Source: an uncultured Candidatus Entotheonella sp.
Lineage (GTDB): Bacteria; Tectomicrobia; Entotheonellia; Entotheonellales; Entotheonellaceae
Reading direction: 5' to 3'
Assembly: GCA_951828535.1 (NCBI GenBank)
Contig: OX639990.1
Location: forward strand, 1,847,300 to 1,911,299
Length of the DNA stretch: 64,000 nt
Of the stretch, positions 43,436-52,436 are shown piece by piece. Below the pieces are notes generated by a model. That model made no database searches and was not told the origin of the DNA. It was given only the letters and a program-made list of their open reading frames with translations. A program made the position numbers and the translations under genes. Every line of letters begins with the position of its first letter. Within the stretch, counting starts at the first letter, position 1.

Positions 43436-45811
43436 CTACGCAATGACGCCCGTTGCCATAAGCCTGCCGAGTTCCGATTCCGAGAGTCCCAGGAGCCCGC
43501 GAAACACCTCCTCGTTTGCCTCGCCCATCGGCCCCACGGACCTTTGAATCTGGCCCGGCGTGGCGTGCAGCCGCACCGACATGCCAGCGTGCTCGAGGGT
43601 GCCGAGGTCGTGATGCGCCATCATCACCGCATAATCCCGCGCTCGCAGATGCACGTCCCGCCATAAGTCCTCGGCCGTCTGCATGACGCCTGCCGGCACC
43701 CCGGCGGCCTGCAGGTCGCGCATAACCTGGTACGAGGTTCGGTCACGCGTCCAGTTGCTGATCAGTTCGTCGAGCTCGTCGTGCCGCTGCCAGCGTTGTT
43801 CTGCCGTCGCCAGGCCGGCATCGTCGGCCAGCGCCTCGCCGCCGATCATCGTCGCCAGAGCGCGCCACTGCGCGTCAGTCGTGCAACTGACGACGCACCA
43901 TGCCTCGTGCCCGAGGCATGGATAGCAGCCCTGCGGCACCGCGTTCGGGTCGCGGTTGCCCATGGGCCCGGCCACCGTGCCGTTGGCGAAGTAATCGAGG
44001 TAGACCCCTTCCATGGCGGCAATTGTCGTCTCCACCTGGGCGATTTCGACGTGCTGGCCCTCGCCCGTGGCCGCCCGGTGATGCAGAGCCGCCATCACCG
44101 CCAGCGTCTGAGTGGCAGCTGCGATGTAGTCCGGCTGCGCCACCTTCACACGCGCGTTCGGTGGCGAGTCGGGGTGGCCCCACAGGTACGACATGCCGGT
44201 ATAAGCCATCAGCGGGCCGCCGAAGCTGACGTAGTCGCCGTGCGGCCCCTGGCGCCCAAGACCCGGCAAGCTGATCATGATGAGGTCGGACCGCACCTCT
44301 TTCAGATGGGCGTAATCCAGGTCGTACTTGACCATGACGCGCGGACTGAAATTTTCGACCACCACATCGCTGACGGCCACCAAACGCCGCAGCAGGCCCT
44401 GACCCTCGGCCGTCTGAAAATTCAGCGTCACCGAGCGCTTGTTGCGATTGATCTCACCATACCCAGGGTTGTCGGGCTGCCGTCCGTCGGGGTACTTGCC
44501 GGTTTCCACCTTGATGACCTCAGCACCGAAATCCGCCAGGTAGCGGGTTCCGTAGGGGCCGGCCCAGGCGCGGCTGAGGTCCAGGACGCGGATGCCCGCC
44601 AGGGGCAGGCGGCGCCCGATGCTCCCTACAGGCACCGGGAGCCGTTCTGGTGGCGTCTCAATCTCGGCCAACACTTCGTCCTGGTGTTCCCCAACCCGAG
44701 GCGCCGGGCGCCGAATGCGCAGCGGCGCCGCAGGGGCGAGAAACATCGGCCCGGCGCTGCGCAGACGACCAATCGGCGGTTGCTCAAAATCAACGAAGAA
44801 CTCGCGGGCGCGGAGGTGTTCATTGTCCGCCACGTCCGCCACGCTGCACCATGGAGCAGCCGGCACGCCGTGTCTTTGCAGCAAACTGGTGAACGCCCAG
44901 CGATCGAAACCCGACGCAAATTCCTCCAGAATCGGATCGACCAGCTCCGGGTGCTCGTTGCGGTAATCGAGGTTGCGCAGGGCATCATCCGCCAGCCGGG
45001 GATCGCCGACCGCGCCGGCCAGCTTCTCCCATAGGCCCGACATCAGGGTGGCAATGAACACGTGGCCGTCCCGGCAGCGGTAATAACCGTTCGGCGGCAT
45101 GAAATTGCGCGCCCCCATGCGGTACGGAATGTCGCTCTGCAAGCCGTAATTCACGATCAGGAAATACAGGCTAGCCAGCACCTCCTGTACGCTCGTCTCC
45201 ACCAGCTGTCCCCGACCGCTGGCGCGGCGCTCCCACAGCGCCATCAGGGCGCCAAAGGCGGCGTGCAGGCTGGCTAGATAGACGCCCTGCTCGCACGGCG
45301 ACACACACGGCGGCTTGGCATCGTCGCCCTGAATGTACGTCAGCCCGCCCATGGCCTCGGCGATGATGTTGTTGCCGGCGTAGCCGCTGTGCGGCCCGCT
45401 GAGGCCGAAGGCGGATATGGACAGCCACACCAGGCGCGAGTAAACCGTAGCCAGCGCGTTCAGATCAACGCCCCTGGCCGCCCAGGCGGCAATACCGTCG
45501 GTGCTCACCACCACGTCGGCCCGCTCGGCCAAGCTACAAAAGCGTTCCTGATCGCGGCGTTGCGTGAGATCGAGAATGATACTGCGCTTGTTCACGTTGG
45601 CCCGCACAAAGGGCAGGCTGAGGGGCTCGTCGCCCGCGCCGACGAACGGCGAGGCGTGGCGCCCTCCATCCCCCTCTGGCGGTTCGATTTTGATGACGTC
45701 GGCGCCCAGGTCAGCCAAAAATCGGCCAACGAGAGCGCCCAGCGGCTCGGTGACTTCCAGAACGCGCACGCCTTGCAGCATACCGGAAAGGTGATCGGGA
45801 TTGTCTGTCAT
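43436..45811 (-). CDS. Tandem CaiB/BaiF-family CoA-transferase (fused double-length)
   Basis: A 791-residue protein made of two class III CoA-transferase domains in tandem. The first (about residues 1-380) begins Val-Arg-Val-Leu-Glu-Val-Thr-Glu-Pro-Leu-Gly-Ala and has Gly-Ala-Asp-Val-Ile-Lys-Ile-Glu-Pro-Pro. The second (about residues 400-791) begins Arg-Val-Leu-Asp-Leu-Ser-Arg-Ala-Trp-Ala-Gly-Pro and has Gly-Ala-Glu-Val-Ile-Lys-Val-Glu. Usual family members are about 400 residues and work as interlocked dimers, so this could be a covalent pseudo-dimer. Such enzymes move CoA between acids. Two more family genes lie at 55484 and 56764. The substrate is unknown. GGAG precedes its ATG. Confidence 0.9.
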   Translation of the reverse strand: MTDNPDHLSGMLQGVRVLEVTEPLGALVGRFLADLGADVIKIEPPEGDGGRHASPFVGAGDEPLSLPFVRANVNKRSIILDLTQRRDQERFCSLAERADVVVSTDGIAAWAARGVDLNALATVYSRLVWLSISAFGLSGPHSGYAGNNIIAEAMGGLTYIQGDDAKPPCVSPCEQGVYLASLHAAFGALMALWERRASGRGQLVETSVQEVLASLYFLIVNYGLQSDIPYRMGARNFMPPNGYYRCRDGHVFIATLMSGLWEKLAGAVGDPRLADDALRNLDYRNEHPELVDPILEEFASGFDRWAFTSLLQRHGVPAAPWCSVADVADNEHLRAREFFVDFEQPPIGRLRSAGPMFLAPAAPLRIRRPAPRVGEHQDEVLAEIETPPERLPVPVGSIGRRLPLAGIRVLDLSRAWAGPYGTRYLADFGAEVIKVETGKYPDGRQPDNPGYGEINRNKRSVTLNFQTAEGQGLLRRLVAVSDVVVENFSPRVMVKYDLDYAHLKEVRSDLIMISLPGLGRQGPHGDYVSFGGPLMAYTGMSYLWGHPDSPPNARVKVAQPDYIAAATQTLAVMAALHHRAATGEGQHVEIAQVETTIAAMEGVYLDYFANGTVAGPMGNRDPNAVPQGCYPCLGHEAWCVVSCTTDAQWRALATMIGGEALADDAGLATAEQRWQRHDELDELISNWTRDRTSYQVMRDLQAAGVPAGVMQTAEDLWRDVHLRARDYAVMMAHHDLGTLEHAGMSVRLHATPGQIQRSVGPMGEANEEVFRGLLGLSESELGRLMATGVIA

Positions 45812-45974
45812 GGTGATGGCTCCAGAAATAAGAACGTTACGGTTGTCAGTAAAGCTTCACGCACTTGTGCCTCGTTTTCTGTTCTCTGGTAGGATGGGGT
45901 TATCTCCACCTTGGAGCAGCGCCAACCGGGCACAGCAAGTCCGCTGCCATTACCTTAACAGAGAGAGACCGTGC

Positions 45975-47201
45975 ATGCGTTTTCACTGGTTCCATTTAAT
46001 GCCCTACCCGGATTTGCCGGATGATTTCAAGGACAAGTACCGCAGCGTGTGGGTGGACGTGCCGAGTGCGCTGTTCGACCCCGAACGGGGCCACCACCTG
46101 TACCACCAATACCTTGATCAACTGGAGTTCGCCGACGGTCTCGGATTCGACGGCATCTGCGTGAATGAGCATCACCAGAACGCATACGGCCTCATGCCCT
46201 CGCCCAACATCATGGGGGCGGCGTTGACGCGCCGCACGTCGAAGGCGGCACTGGTGGTGATGGGCAATAGCATCGCCCTGTACAACCCGCCGATTCGCGT
46301 GGCCGAGGAGTTTGCCATGCTCGACGTGATGAGCGGCGGCAGGCTCATCGCCGGCTTTCCGGTCGGCACGTCGATGGATACCAATTTCTGCTACGGGGAA
46401 CCACCCGCCACGCTACGCGACAAGTACGACGAGGCGCACCGCCTGATCATCCAGGCGTGGTCGCGCCCGGAACCGTTCAGCTTCAACGGCAAGTACACCC
46501 AGTTGCGCTACGTGAACATCTGGCCGCGGCCTTTGCAGCAACCGCACCCGCCCATCTGGATTCCCGGCGGCGGCAGTGTCGAGACGTGGGATTTCTGCCT
46601 GCAGCACGATTACAACTACTCCAACCTCAGCTATTACGGCTACAAGCGGGCGCAGAAGGTGATGGACGGCTATTGGGAGCGCGCGGCAGTACTCGGCAAA
46701 GACGACAACCCTTACCGTGCCGGCTACGCGCAGATCGTTTGTGTGGCCGACAGCGACCAGGAAGCCGAGCGGCTGTACGCACCGCACATCGATTACTTCT
46801 TCAACCGCTGCCTGCACGTCCACCCCGGTTTCGCCGACGCACCGGGCTACCGCACCATGGCCACCATGCGGGCGGGATTCACCCCGCAAGTCGGCGGTAT
46901 CGCCTCGGCGGCACGCCAGCAACTGCAGTGGAAGGACTTCATCGAGCATGGCTACGTGGTGGCCGGCAGCGCCGCGACCGTGCGTGACACCTTGCGCGAG
47001 GCGTTCACCAACATGCGCGTCGGCAATGCCATGCTGCTGTGCCAGATCGGCAACATGGGCGACGAGCTGACACGCGAAAACACCCAGCGCTTTGCCCGGG
47101 ACGTCATGCCGCACCTGCGCGGCCTGTGGAGCGATTACGAGGATCACTGGTATCCGCAGCCGCTGGCGCAACGGGCCGTGGCCGCCCCGCTGCCAAGCTG
47201 A
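45975..47201 (+). CDS. LLM-class (luciferase-like) flavin-dependent monooxygenase
   Basis: A 408-residue bacterial-luciferase-like protein. Typical features are Ala-Asp-Gly-Leu-Gly-Phe-Asp-Gly-Ile-Cys-Val-Asn-Glu-His-His early, Ala-Glu-Glu-Phe-Ala-Met-Leu-Asp-Val-Met-Ser-Gly-Gly-Arg at the flavin site, and Pro-Pro-Ile-Trp-Ile-Pro-Gly-Gly-Gly. The start is ATG 45975 after a GAGAGAG purine run, and homology begins there; the open frame reaching 45801 overlaps the divergent CoA-transferase gene. It is likely to oxidise a small organic compound with FMNH2 and oxygen. Substrate unknown. Confidence 0.88.
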   Translation: MRFHWFHLMPYPDLPDDFKDKYRSVWVDVPSALFDPERGHHLYHQYLDQLEFADGLGFDGICVNEHHQNAYGLMPSPNIMGAALTRRTSKAALVVMGNSIALYNPPIRVAEEFAMLDVMSGGRLIAGFPVGTSMDTNFCYGEPPATLRDKYDEAHRLIIQAWSRPEPFSFNGKYTQLRYVNIWPRPLQQPHPPIWIPGGGSVETWDFCLQHDYNYSNLSYYGYKRAQKVMDGYWERAAVLGKDDNPYRAGYAQIVCVADSDQEAERLYAPHIDYFFNRCLHVHPGFADAPGYRTMATMRAGFTPQVGGIASAARQQLQWKDFIEHGYVVAGSAATVRDTLREAFTNMRVGNAMLLCQIGNMGDELTRENTQRFARDVMPHLRGLWSDYEDHWYPQPLAQRAVAAPLPS

Positions 47202-47223
47202 GCACGCGGGCTCCCTCCGACGC

Positions 47224-48294
47224 CTAAGCGGTCAGCAGGGTCTCCCACTGGCCTACGTCCACGTTGACCGCCTCGGCCTCCTTACAAATACGCGACCATG
47301 TGGTGTCGTCCACCTCGATGCCGTCGCGCGAACGCCGCTCGGCGCTGCGGAATTCCGGCTCGCCCGGCAGCATGATGTCGCTGAATCCAGGCGCCGTGCG
47401 GCTCGACTTGACGTGCGCGATCAGCGACTCCACCTCCCGGTAGTAATCTTCCATCTCGACAAAATGCTCGATGTTGTAAGCCTGCAGGAACACGCCGTTG
47501 CTGATCATGGTGGGCGCTCCGCTGGCACATCCCAGGCCGCTCAGGGCGCCGCCGAGAATCTCGACCATGAGGCTCAGGGCGTAGCCCTTGTGGGCCACGA
47601 CGCCGCCCATGGGCAACATGGCCCCCGGCGGGTCGCCCTTGAAATCCTTCGGATCGGTGGTGGGATTGCCCTGCGAATCAATGATCCAACCCTCGGGCAC
47701 CCGGTCGCCCTTGTTGAGCGCCACGCGGATTTTGCCCTCGGCAACTACCGACGTCGTCATGTCCACGAGCAGCGGCTCGGCGTCGCGCCGCGGGGCGGCG
47801 AAGGCGATCGGGTTGGTGCTCAGCCTGCCGTCGATGCCGCCAAACGGGGCGGCCTGATGGCCCATGTGCCCGGCGTTGACGAATATCTGCCCGATCAGTC
47901 CCTCGCGCGCCACCATGAGCGGGTACGCACCGACCCGACCGATGTGACTGGTGTTGCGCAGCGACACCGCCCCGACACCGTGCTGCCGAGCCTTATCGAT
48001 GGCGAGCCGCGTAGCGAAGGTGGCGCCCACTTGCCCCATGGCGCCGCCGGCGTCAACCACCGCCAGGCACGGCTTGTCGCGCACCACCTCGGGCACCGCC
48101 TGCGGCTGAAAGCGCCCCTCGCGGATCGCCTGGGCGTACTCGTAAAACCGAATGGCGCCGTGCGAGTCGTGGCCGAACAGGTTGGACTCGACCAAGTGGT
48201 CGACGACCGCCCGGGCGTCCTCGGGCCGGCATCCGACGGCGGCGAAAAGCGTGTAGCCGACTGTCCTCAGATCGGCCGGGTTGAAGCGTGGCAT
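47224..48294 (-). CDS. Ldh/MDH2-family NAD(P)-dependent oxidoreductase
   Basis: A 356-residue member of the malate/L-lactate/ureidoglycolate/delta-1-piperideine-2-carboxylate dehydrogenase family. Visible features are His-Asp-Ser-His-Gly (catalytic His region) near residue 45, Ala-Phe-Gly-Gly-Ile-Asp-Gly-Arg-Leu-Ser-Thr-Asn-Pro-Ile-Ala-Phe-Ala (cofactor site), and His-Lys-Gly-Tyr-Ala-Leu-Ser. ATG 48294 has AAAGGA six bases upstream; the frame is open further to 48420. It is convergent with the monooxygenase gene. The 2-oxoacid substrate is unknown. Confidence 0.88.
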   Translation of the reverse strand: MPRFNPADLRTVGYTLFAAVGCRPEDARAVVDHLVESNLFGHDSHGAIRFYEYAQAIREGRFQPQAVPEVVRDKPCLAVVDAGGAMGQVGATFATRLAIDKARQHGVGAVSLRNTSHIGRVGAYPLMVAREGLIGQIFVNAGHMGHQAAPFGGIDGRLSTNPIAFAAPRRDAEPLLVDMTTSVVAEGKIRVALNKGDRVPEGWIIDSQGNPTTDPKDFKGDPPGAMLPMGGVVAHKGYALSLMVEILGGALSGLGCASGAPTMISNGVFLQAYNIEHFVEMEDYYREVESLIAHVKSSRTAPGFSDIMLPGEPEFRSAERRSRDGIEVDDTTWSRICKEAEAVNVDVGQWETLLTA

Positions 48295-48459
48295 GTCCGT
48301 TCCTTTCTCTCCGTAACATGTTGGTCTGCCAATCGAATTTGACCAGTATAGCAGGGGCTCGCTGGCCTGTGTTGCGGTTGAGGCGTCAGCGCTCTCCGCC
48401 CCAGTCCAACTGTGATACACTCCCTCAGATCATGCGGCCGGCCTTGGAGGCTACGTTCC

Positions 48460-48798
48460 ATGCCCAACTGGATCGAGAAACACAGCGATACCCTCATCAC
48501 CATCGCGACCATCATCGTTGCTTTCGCCGCACTGGTCACCATCGTCGATCAGCGCCTGGACGCCCAAGACGAACTCATCAGCCAGCGTTTTGATGCCCAG
48601 GACAGACACATCAATCAACGCTTTGACGCCGTCGACCAACGCTTTGACGCGATGGACAAGCGCATTGACCGCCTCACCGAGGAAGTCTCCGAACTCCGCA
48701 GGCTCACCGTCAGCATCAGCGAGCGCGTCTCAAGGAACGAGGGACAAATTGACGTCATCCGGGAACAAATTCAGGCTGCAGACACGCCCTCGCCCTGA
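48460..48798 (+). CDS. Small membrane-anchored coiled-coil protein with Phe-Asp-Ala repeats
   Basis: A 112-residue protein of no recognised function. Residues 9-28 form one transmembrane helix (Thr-Leu-Ile-Thr-Ile-Ala-Thr-Ile-Ile-Val). Residues 30-70 contain at least four short copies of Gln-Arg-(Leu/Phe)-Asp-Ala-x-Asp spaced by 7 or 11 residues, and residues 70-108 continue as a charged coiled coil. The layout suggests a membrane-tethered coil facing the cytoplasm or periplasm. The start is ATG 48460 after TTGGAGG. It is a single gene between an Ldh-type gene and mutY. Confidence 0.7.
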   Translation: MPNWIEKHSDTLITIATIIVAFAALVTIVDQRLDAQDELISQRFDAQDRHINQRFDAVDQRFDAMDKRIDRLTEEVSELRRLTVSISERVSRNEGQIDVIREQIQAADTPSP

Positions 48799-48921
48799 AA
48801 ACCCACCGCAAGCTCATCCAACTCAGACGGTTCCTGCCCGCGACGGCGTGAAACACGCCTGACATTTTGTGCAAAGCCTCTTGCCTTTGATAACCGTGTC
48901 GGAAATCAGGAACGAAGCGCA

Positions 48922-50004
48922 ATGACCGATTGGGTGACACGCTTGCTCGACTGGTTCGAGCAGCACCAACGCCGCCTGCCGTGGCGGGACGACAGCCGGC
49001 CCTACTACGTATGGCTCAGCGAGGTGATGCTGCAACAAACCCAGGTCGACACCGTCATCCCCTATTTCGAGCGCTTCGTCCGGGCCTTCCCGGACATGCC
49101 GACCCTGGCGGCAGCGGACCAGCAGGCGGTACTCAAGCTGTGGGAGGGACTGGGCTACTACTCACGCGCCCGCAACCTGCATAAAACCGCCCAACTGCTC
49201 GTGGCGCAGCACGGCGGCAAGTTGCCGGAAGACGTCGAGACGCTGCGCCGCCTGCCCGGTTTCGGCCCCTATACGACAGCAGCCGTCGGCAGCATCGCAT
49301 TCGGGCATCCGGTGCCAGTGGTGGACGGCAACGTCCTGCGGGTATTCTGCCGGTTCTGGGGCATTGAGACTGACATCCGCCAACCGCGTTTACGCGCCGA
49401 ACTGCAGGACCGCTTGGCGCCCTTCATCGCCGCGGCGCCGCCGTCGGCGTTCAATCAGGCGATGATGGAAGTCGGCGCACTGGTTTGCCGCCCGCAGACG
49501 CCGCGCTGCGAAGCCTGCCCGCTGCAGGCGGACTGCGTAGCCTTTCAAACCGGCCGCACCGCCGAGTTGCCGTTGAAGAGCGCCCGCAAGCCGGTTCCGC
49601 ATTACCAAATCGTGGCCGGGGTCGTTTGGAAGGACGGAAAATTTCTGCTGGCGCGGCGGCGGCAGGATCAGATGCTCGGCGGGCTGTGGGTATTTCCCGG
49701 TGGCAGGTCAAAATCCGGCGAAGCGCCCGCCGATACACTGCGCCGCGAAATCCGGGCGGAAACCGGCTTACACGTCCGTGTCGGCTTCCCGTATTGCCGG
49801 GTCGAGCACGGCTACACCCACTTCGAAATCACCCTGACCGCCTATCGCTGCGAATGGCGCAGCGGCGAGGCGAAGGCGTTGACGAGCGACGAGGTCTGCT
49901 GGGTGGGTCTGAAAGATACCGACGCTTACCCGCTCCCCAAGGCCAACCACAAGGTGCTGCAAGCCGTGCGCGATTACGAACGCATGCAGGCAAACGCCGA
50001 TTGA
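48922..50004 (+). CDS. mutY: A/G-specific adenine glycosylase MutY
   Basis: A 360-residue DNA repair enzyme that removes adenine mispaired with 8-oxoguanine. The catalytic core has Leu-Pro-Trp-Arg, Ser-Glu-Val-Met-Leu-Gln-Gln-Thr-Gln-Val (catalytic Glu), the helix-hairpin-helix Leu-Arg-Arg-Leu-Pro-Gly-Phe-Gly-Pro-Tyr-Thr and Val-Asp-Gly-Asn-Val. A Cys-x6-Cys-x2-Cys-x5-Cys iron-sulfur cluster site follows near residue 193. The C-terminal NUDIX-like domain, with Arg-Glu-x-Arg-Ala-Glu-Thr-Gly, recognises 8-oxoG. Confidence 0.95.
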   Translation: MTDWVTRLLDWFEQHQRRLPWRDDSRPYYVWLSEVMLQQTQVDTVIPYFERFVRAFPDMPTLAAADQQAVLKLWEGLGYYSRARNLHKTAQLLVAQHGGKLPEDVETLRRLPGFGPYTTAAVGSIAFGHPVPVVDGNVLRVFCRFWGIETDIRQPRLRAELQDRLAPFIAAAPPSAFNQAMMEVGALVCRPQTPRCEACPLQADCVAFQTGRTAELPLKSARKPVPHYQIVAGVVWKDGKFLLARRRQDQMLGGLWVFPGGRSKSGEAPADTLRREIRAETGLHVRVGFPYCRVEHGYTHFEITLTAYRCEWRSGEAKALTSDEVCWVGLKDTDAYPLPKANHKVLQAVRDYERMQANAD

Positions 50005-50037
50005 GGGGCTCAAGTTGTACGAGCCCCCGTGGCCGGC

Positions 50038-51408
50038 TCAGAGAGCGAATTCCTGGGGTTTTTCGAGCAGGCGTTGCAACTCTTGCAGGAAATTGGCCGC
50101 CGGCACGCCGTCCACAGCGCGGTGGTCGAACACCAAGCAGAGATAAACCGACGGGTGAATCGCGAGGGCATCCCCGACGACCACGGGCCGGCGTTGCACC
50201 ATGCCCACCCCCAGAATGGCGACCTGCGGCGGATTGATGATGGGCGTGAAGAGTTCGATGCCGGTGGTACCCAGATTGGTAATGGTGAAAGTGCCGTTGC
50301 TGACCTCGTCCGGCGACAGGCGCATCGGCACGGCGCGGGCCTTCTCGGCCAACTCGCGGCTTTCGCGGGCGATCTGACCGAGATCCTTGCGGTCGGCGTC
50401 GGCAATCACCGGCACGATGAGTCCCTCGTCGAGGTTGACGGCGACACCGACGTTGACACTCTCGTGCAGTTGCACTTCCTGGTCCACGAGGGTGGCGTTC
50501 AGCCTGGGGTGGCGGCGCAGGGCCGCGGCGACCGCCTTGGTGATCAGATCGTTCAGCGAAATGCGAACCCCGTACTGCTGCTCCCATTGCGCCAGCATGG
50601 CCTGCCGGAAGGTCACCGTGGCGTTCATGTCGACGAGCATGACCTCGGTGACCCGCGGGATGGTATTCCAACTCTGGAACATGCGCTCGGCAACACGTCC
50701 GCGCATGCCACGCAGCGGTATAGTTTCGCCCGCACCCACCGGCACGGCGGGCGCCGCCTTCGCCGCCTCGGCGGCCTTCAGCACATCGTCACGGGTAACC
50801 CTGCCGCCCGGGCCGGTGCCCGTCACACTGGCCGGATCGACGCCCATCTCTTCGCACAACTTGCGCGCCACCGGGGAAATCTTGACGCGCTCGGCAGCGG
50901 CTGGCGCCGGGGCGGCTTGCGCGGCCTTTTGCACGTCCTCACGGGTAATGCGCCCGCCCGGCCCGGTGCCGGTTACCGTGGCCGGGTCGATACCCAACTC
51001 GTCGCACAGCTTGCGGGCGATCGGGGATATTTTCACCCGCTCGCCGGCCGCTGCGGCCCGAGGCGGTGCAGCCGGAGTGGGTACGGGCGCCGGAACTGGC
51101 GGAGCAGCCGGCGCCGCTGCAGTATCATCACCGAGCAACTGCTGAATGTCAGCCTCACTGAGCTGCTCGTCAGCCGAACCCAGCAGCACCAGCGGCGAGC
51201 CGATCGGCCGTTCTTCCTCAGCGGCGACAGCGATCTTCAATAACACGCCGTCGACAGGCGACTCGACCTCGGTGATTACCTTATCGGTTTCAATCACCAC
51301 CAGCGGCTCGCCCTTAGCGACGGCGTCGCCTTCCTGCTTCAGCCACTCGATGATCTTGCCTTTTTCCATCGTATGCCCGAGGCTGGGCATACCGAATGTG
51401 ATGGCCAT
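50038..51408 (-). CDS. 2-oxoacid/acetoin dehydrogenase E2 acyltransferase with two E3/E1-binding domains
   Basis: A 456-residue dihydrolipoamide acyltransferase. A lipoyl domain (residues 1-80) carries the lipoylated Lys43 in Glu-Thr-Asp-Lys-Val. An Ala/Pro-rich linker follows, then two near-identical peripheral-subunit-binding domains at about 125-161 and 175-211, each with Arg-Val-Lys-Ile-Ser-Pro-x-Ala-Arg-Lys-Leu-Cys. The catalytic domain starts around 225 and ends with the active-site His-Arg-Ala-Val-Asp-Gly. Most E2s have a single binding domain, so this is an internal duplication. It forms a 3-gene set with E1beta and E1alpha. No E3 (lpd) gene is adjacent. Confidence 0.93.
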   Translation of the reverse strand: MAITFGMPSLGHTMEKGKIIEWLKQEGDAVAKGEPLVVIETDKVITEVESPVDGVLLKIAVAAEEERPIGSPLVLLGSADEQLSEADIQQLLGDDTAAAPAAPPVPAPVPTPAAPPRAAAAGERVKISPIARKLCDELGIDPATVTGTGPGGRITREDVQKAAQAAPAPAAAERVKISPVARKLCEEMGVDPASVTGTGPGGRVTRDDVLKAAEAAKAAPAVPVGAGETIPLRGMRGRVAERMFQSWNTIPRVTEVMLVDMNATVTFRQAMLAQWEQQYGVRISLNDLITKAVAAALRRHPRLNATLVDQEVQLHESVNVGVAVNLDEGLIVPVIADADRKDLGQIARESRELAEKARAVPMRLSPDEVSNGTFTITNLGTTGIELFTPIINPPQVAILGVGMVQRRPVVVGDALAIHPSVYLCLVFDHRAVDGVPAANFLQELQRLLEKPQEFAL

Positions 51409-51421
51409 CCACCCGTCTCCT

Positions 51422-52393
51422 CTAGCCGACGAGTTCGCGGGCCGCGGCGACCAGATGCTCGGTCTTGGGCACCACCAGCTTTTCCAGTTCCGGGCTGAAC
51501 GGCATCGGCACTTCCGCCGCCGCCACGCGCTTCACCGGCGCGTCCAGGGCGTCGAAACACTCCTCGGCGATCAGCGAGGCGATCTCGGCACTGGTGCCGC
51601 CGCGCTTCACCTCCTCGTCGGTCACGATCGCCCGGTTGGTCTTCCCGACCGAAGCGAACACCGTCGCCTTGTCAAACGGCACCAGCGTGCGGGTATCCAC
51701 CACCTCGACCTCAATGCCTTCCGGCGACAGAAGATCGGCCGCCTCCAGCGCCTTCGGCACCATGGGGCCGGTGGCCACGATGGTCACGTCGCGTCCTTCC
51801 CGCTTTACGTCCGCCTGCCCGAACGGTATCGCGTAATCCTCATCCGGCACCTCGCACTCGTTGGTGTACAGCCGTTTGTACTCCATGAACAGCACCGGGT
51901 CCTTGCCGCGCAGGGCGGTCTTCAGCAAGCCCTTGGCATCGTACGCCGTCGACGGCACCACCACCTGCAGGCCGGGCACGTGCAGGAACCACGCCTCCAG
52001 GCACTGCGAATGCTGGGCCGCCAGCAAGCGCGCCGAGCCGGACGGCAGACGCAACACCACGGGCACGTCGGTCTGGCCGCCGAACATGTAGCGCACCTTG
52101 GCCATCTGATTCACCACCTCGTCCATGGCGCAGGTGGCAAAATCGACGTACATGACTTCCGCCACCGGGCGCATGCCGCACAGCGCCGCGCCGAGGGCAG
52201 TGCCGACAATGCCCGCCTCGGAAATCGGTGTCTGGCGAATGCGACCGGGGAATTTCTCGTCAATACCCCGCGTCACGGCGTACGGACCGCCGTGGGTAAT
52301 CACGTCCTCACCCAGCACGATAATGCTGTCATCCCGTTCCATTTCTTCGTGAAGTGCCTCGCGCAACGCGTCCCGCATGCTCTTCTTCGGCAT
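51422..52393 (-). CDS. 2-oxoacid/acetoin dehydrogenase E1 beta subunit
   Basis: A 323-residue transketolase-like beta subunit. It begins Met-Arg-Asp-Ala-Leu-Arg-Glu-Ala-Leu and has Leu-Gly-Glu-Asp-Val near residue 30, then Phe-Pro-Gly-Arg-Ile-Arg-Gln-Thr-Pro-Ile-Ser-Glu-Ala-Gly-Ile-Val-Gly and a glycine-rich C-domain ending Lys-Thr-Glu-His. These match AcoB/PdhB. ATG 52393 is preferred, with AGGGGAGC upstream; the frame is open to 52570 through the intergenic space. It lies between the E1alpha and E2 genes. Confidence 0.93.
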   Translation of the reverse strand: MPKKSMRDALREALHEEMERDDSIIVLGEDVITHGGPYAVTRGIDEKFPGRIRQTPISEAGIVGTALGAALCGMRPVAEVMYVDFATCAMDEVVNQMAKVRYMFGGQTDVPVVLRLPSGSARLLAAQHSQCLEAWFLHVPGLQVVVPSTAYDAKGLLKTALRGKDPVLFMEYKRLYTNECEVPDEDYAIPFGQADVKREGRDVTIVATGPMVPKALEAADLLSPEGIEVEVVDTRTLVPFDKATVFASVGKTNRAIVTDEEVKRGGTSAEIASLIAEECFDALDAPVKRVAAAEVPMPFSPELEKLVVPKTEHLVAAARELVG

Positions 52394-52436
52394 CAGCTTG
52401 CTCCCCTTCCAGGTCCCGACCGCAGGCCGGATGTCG

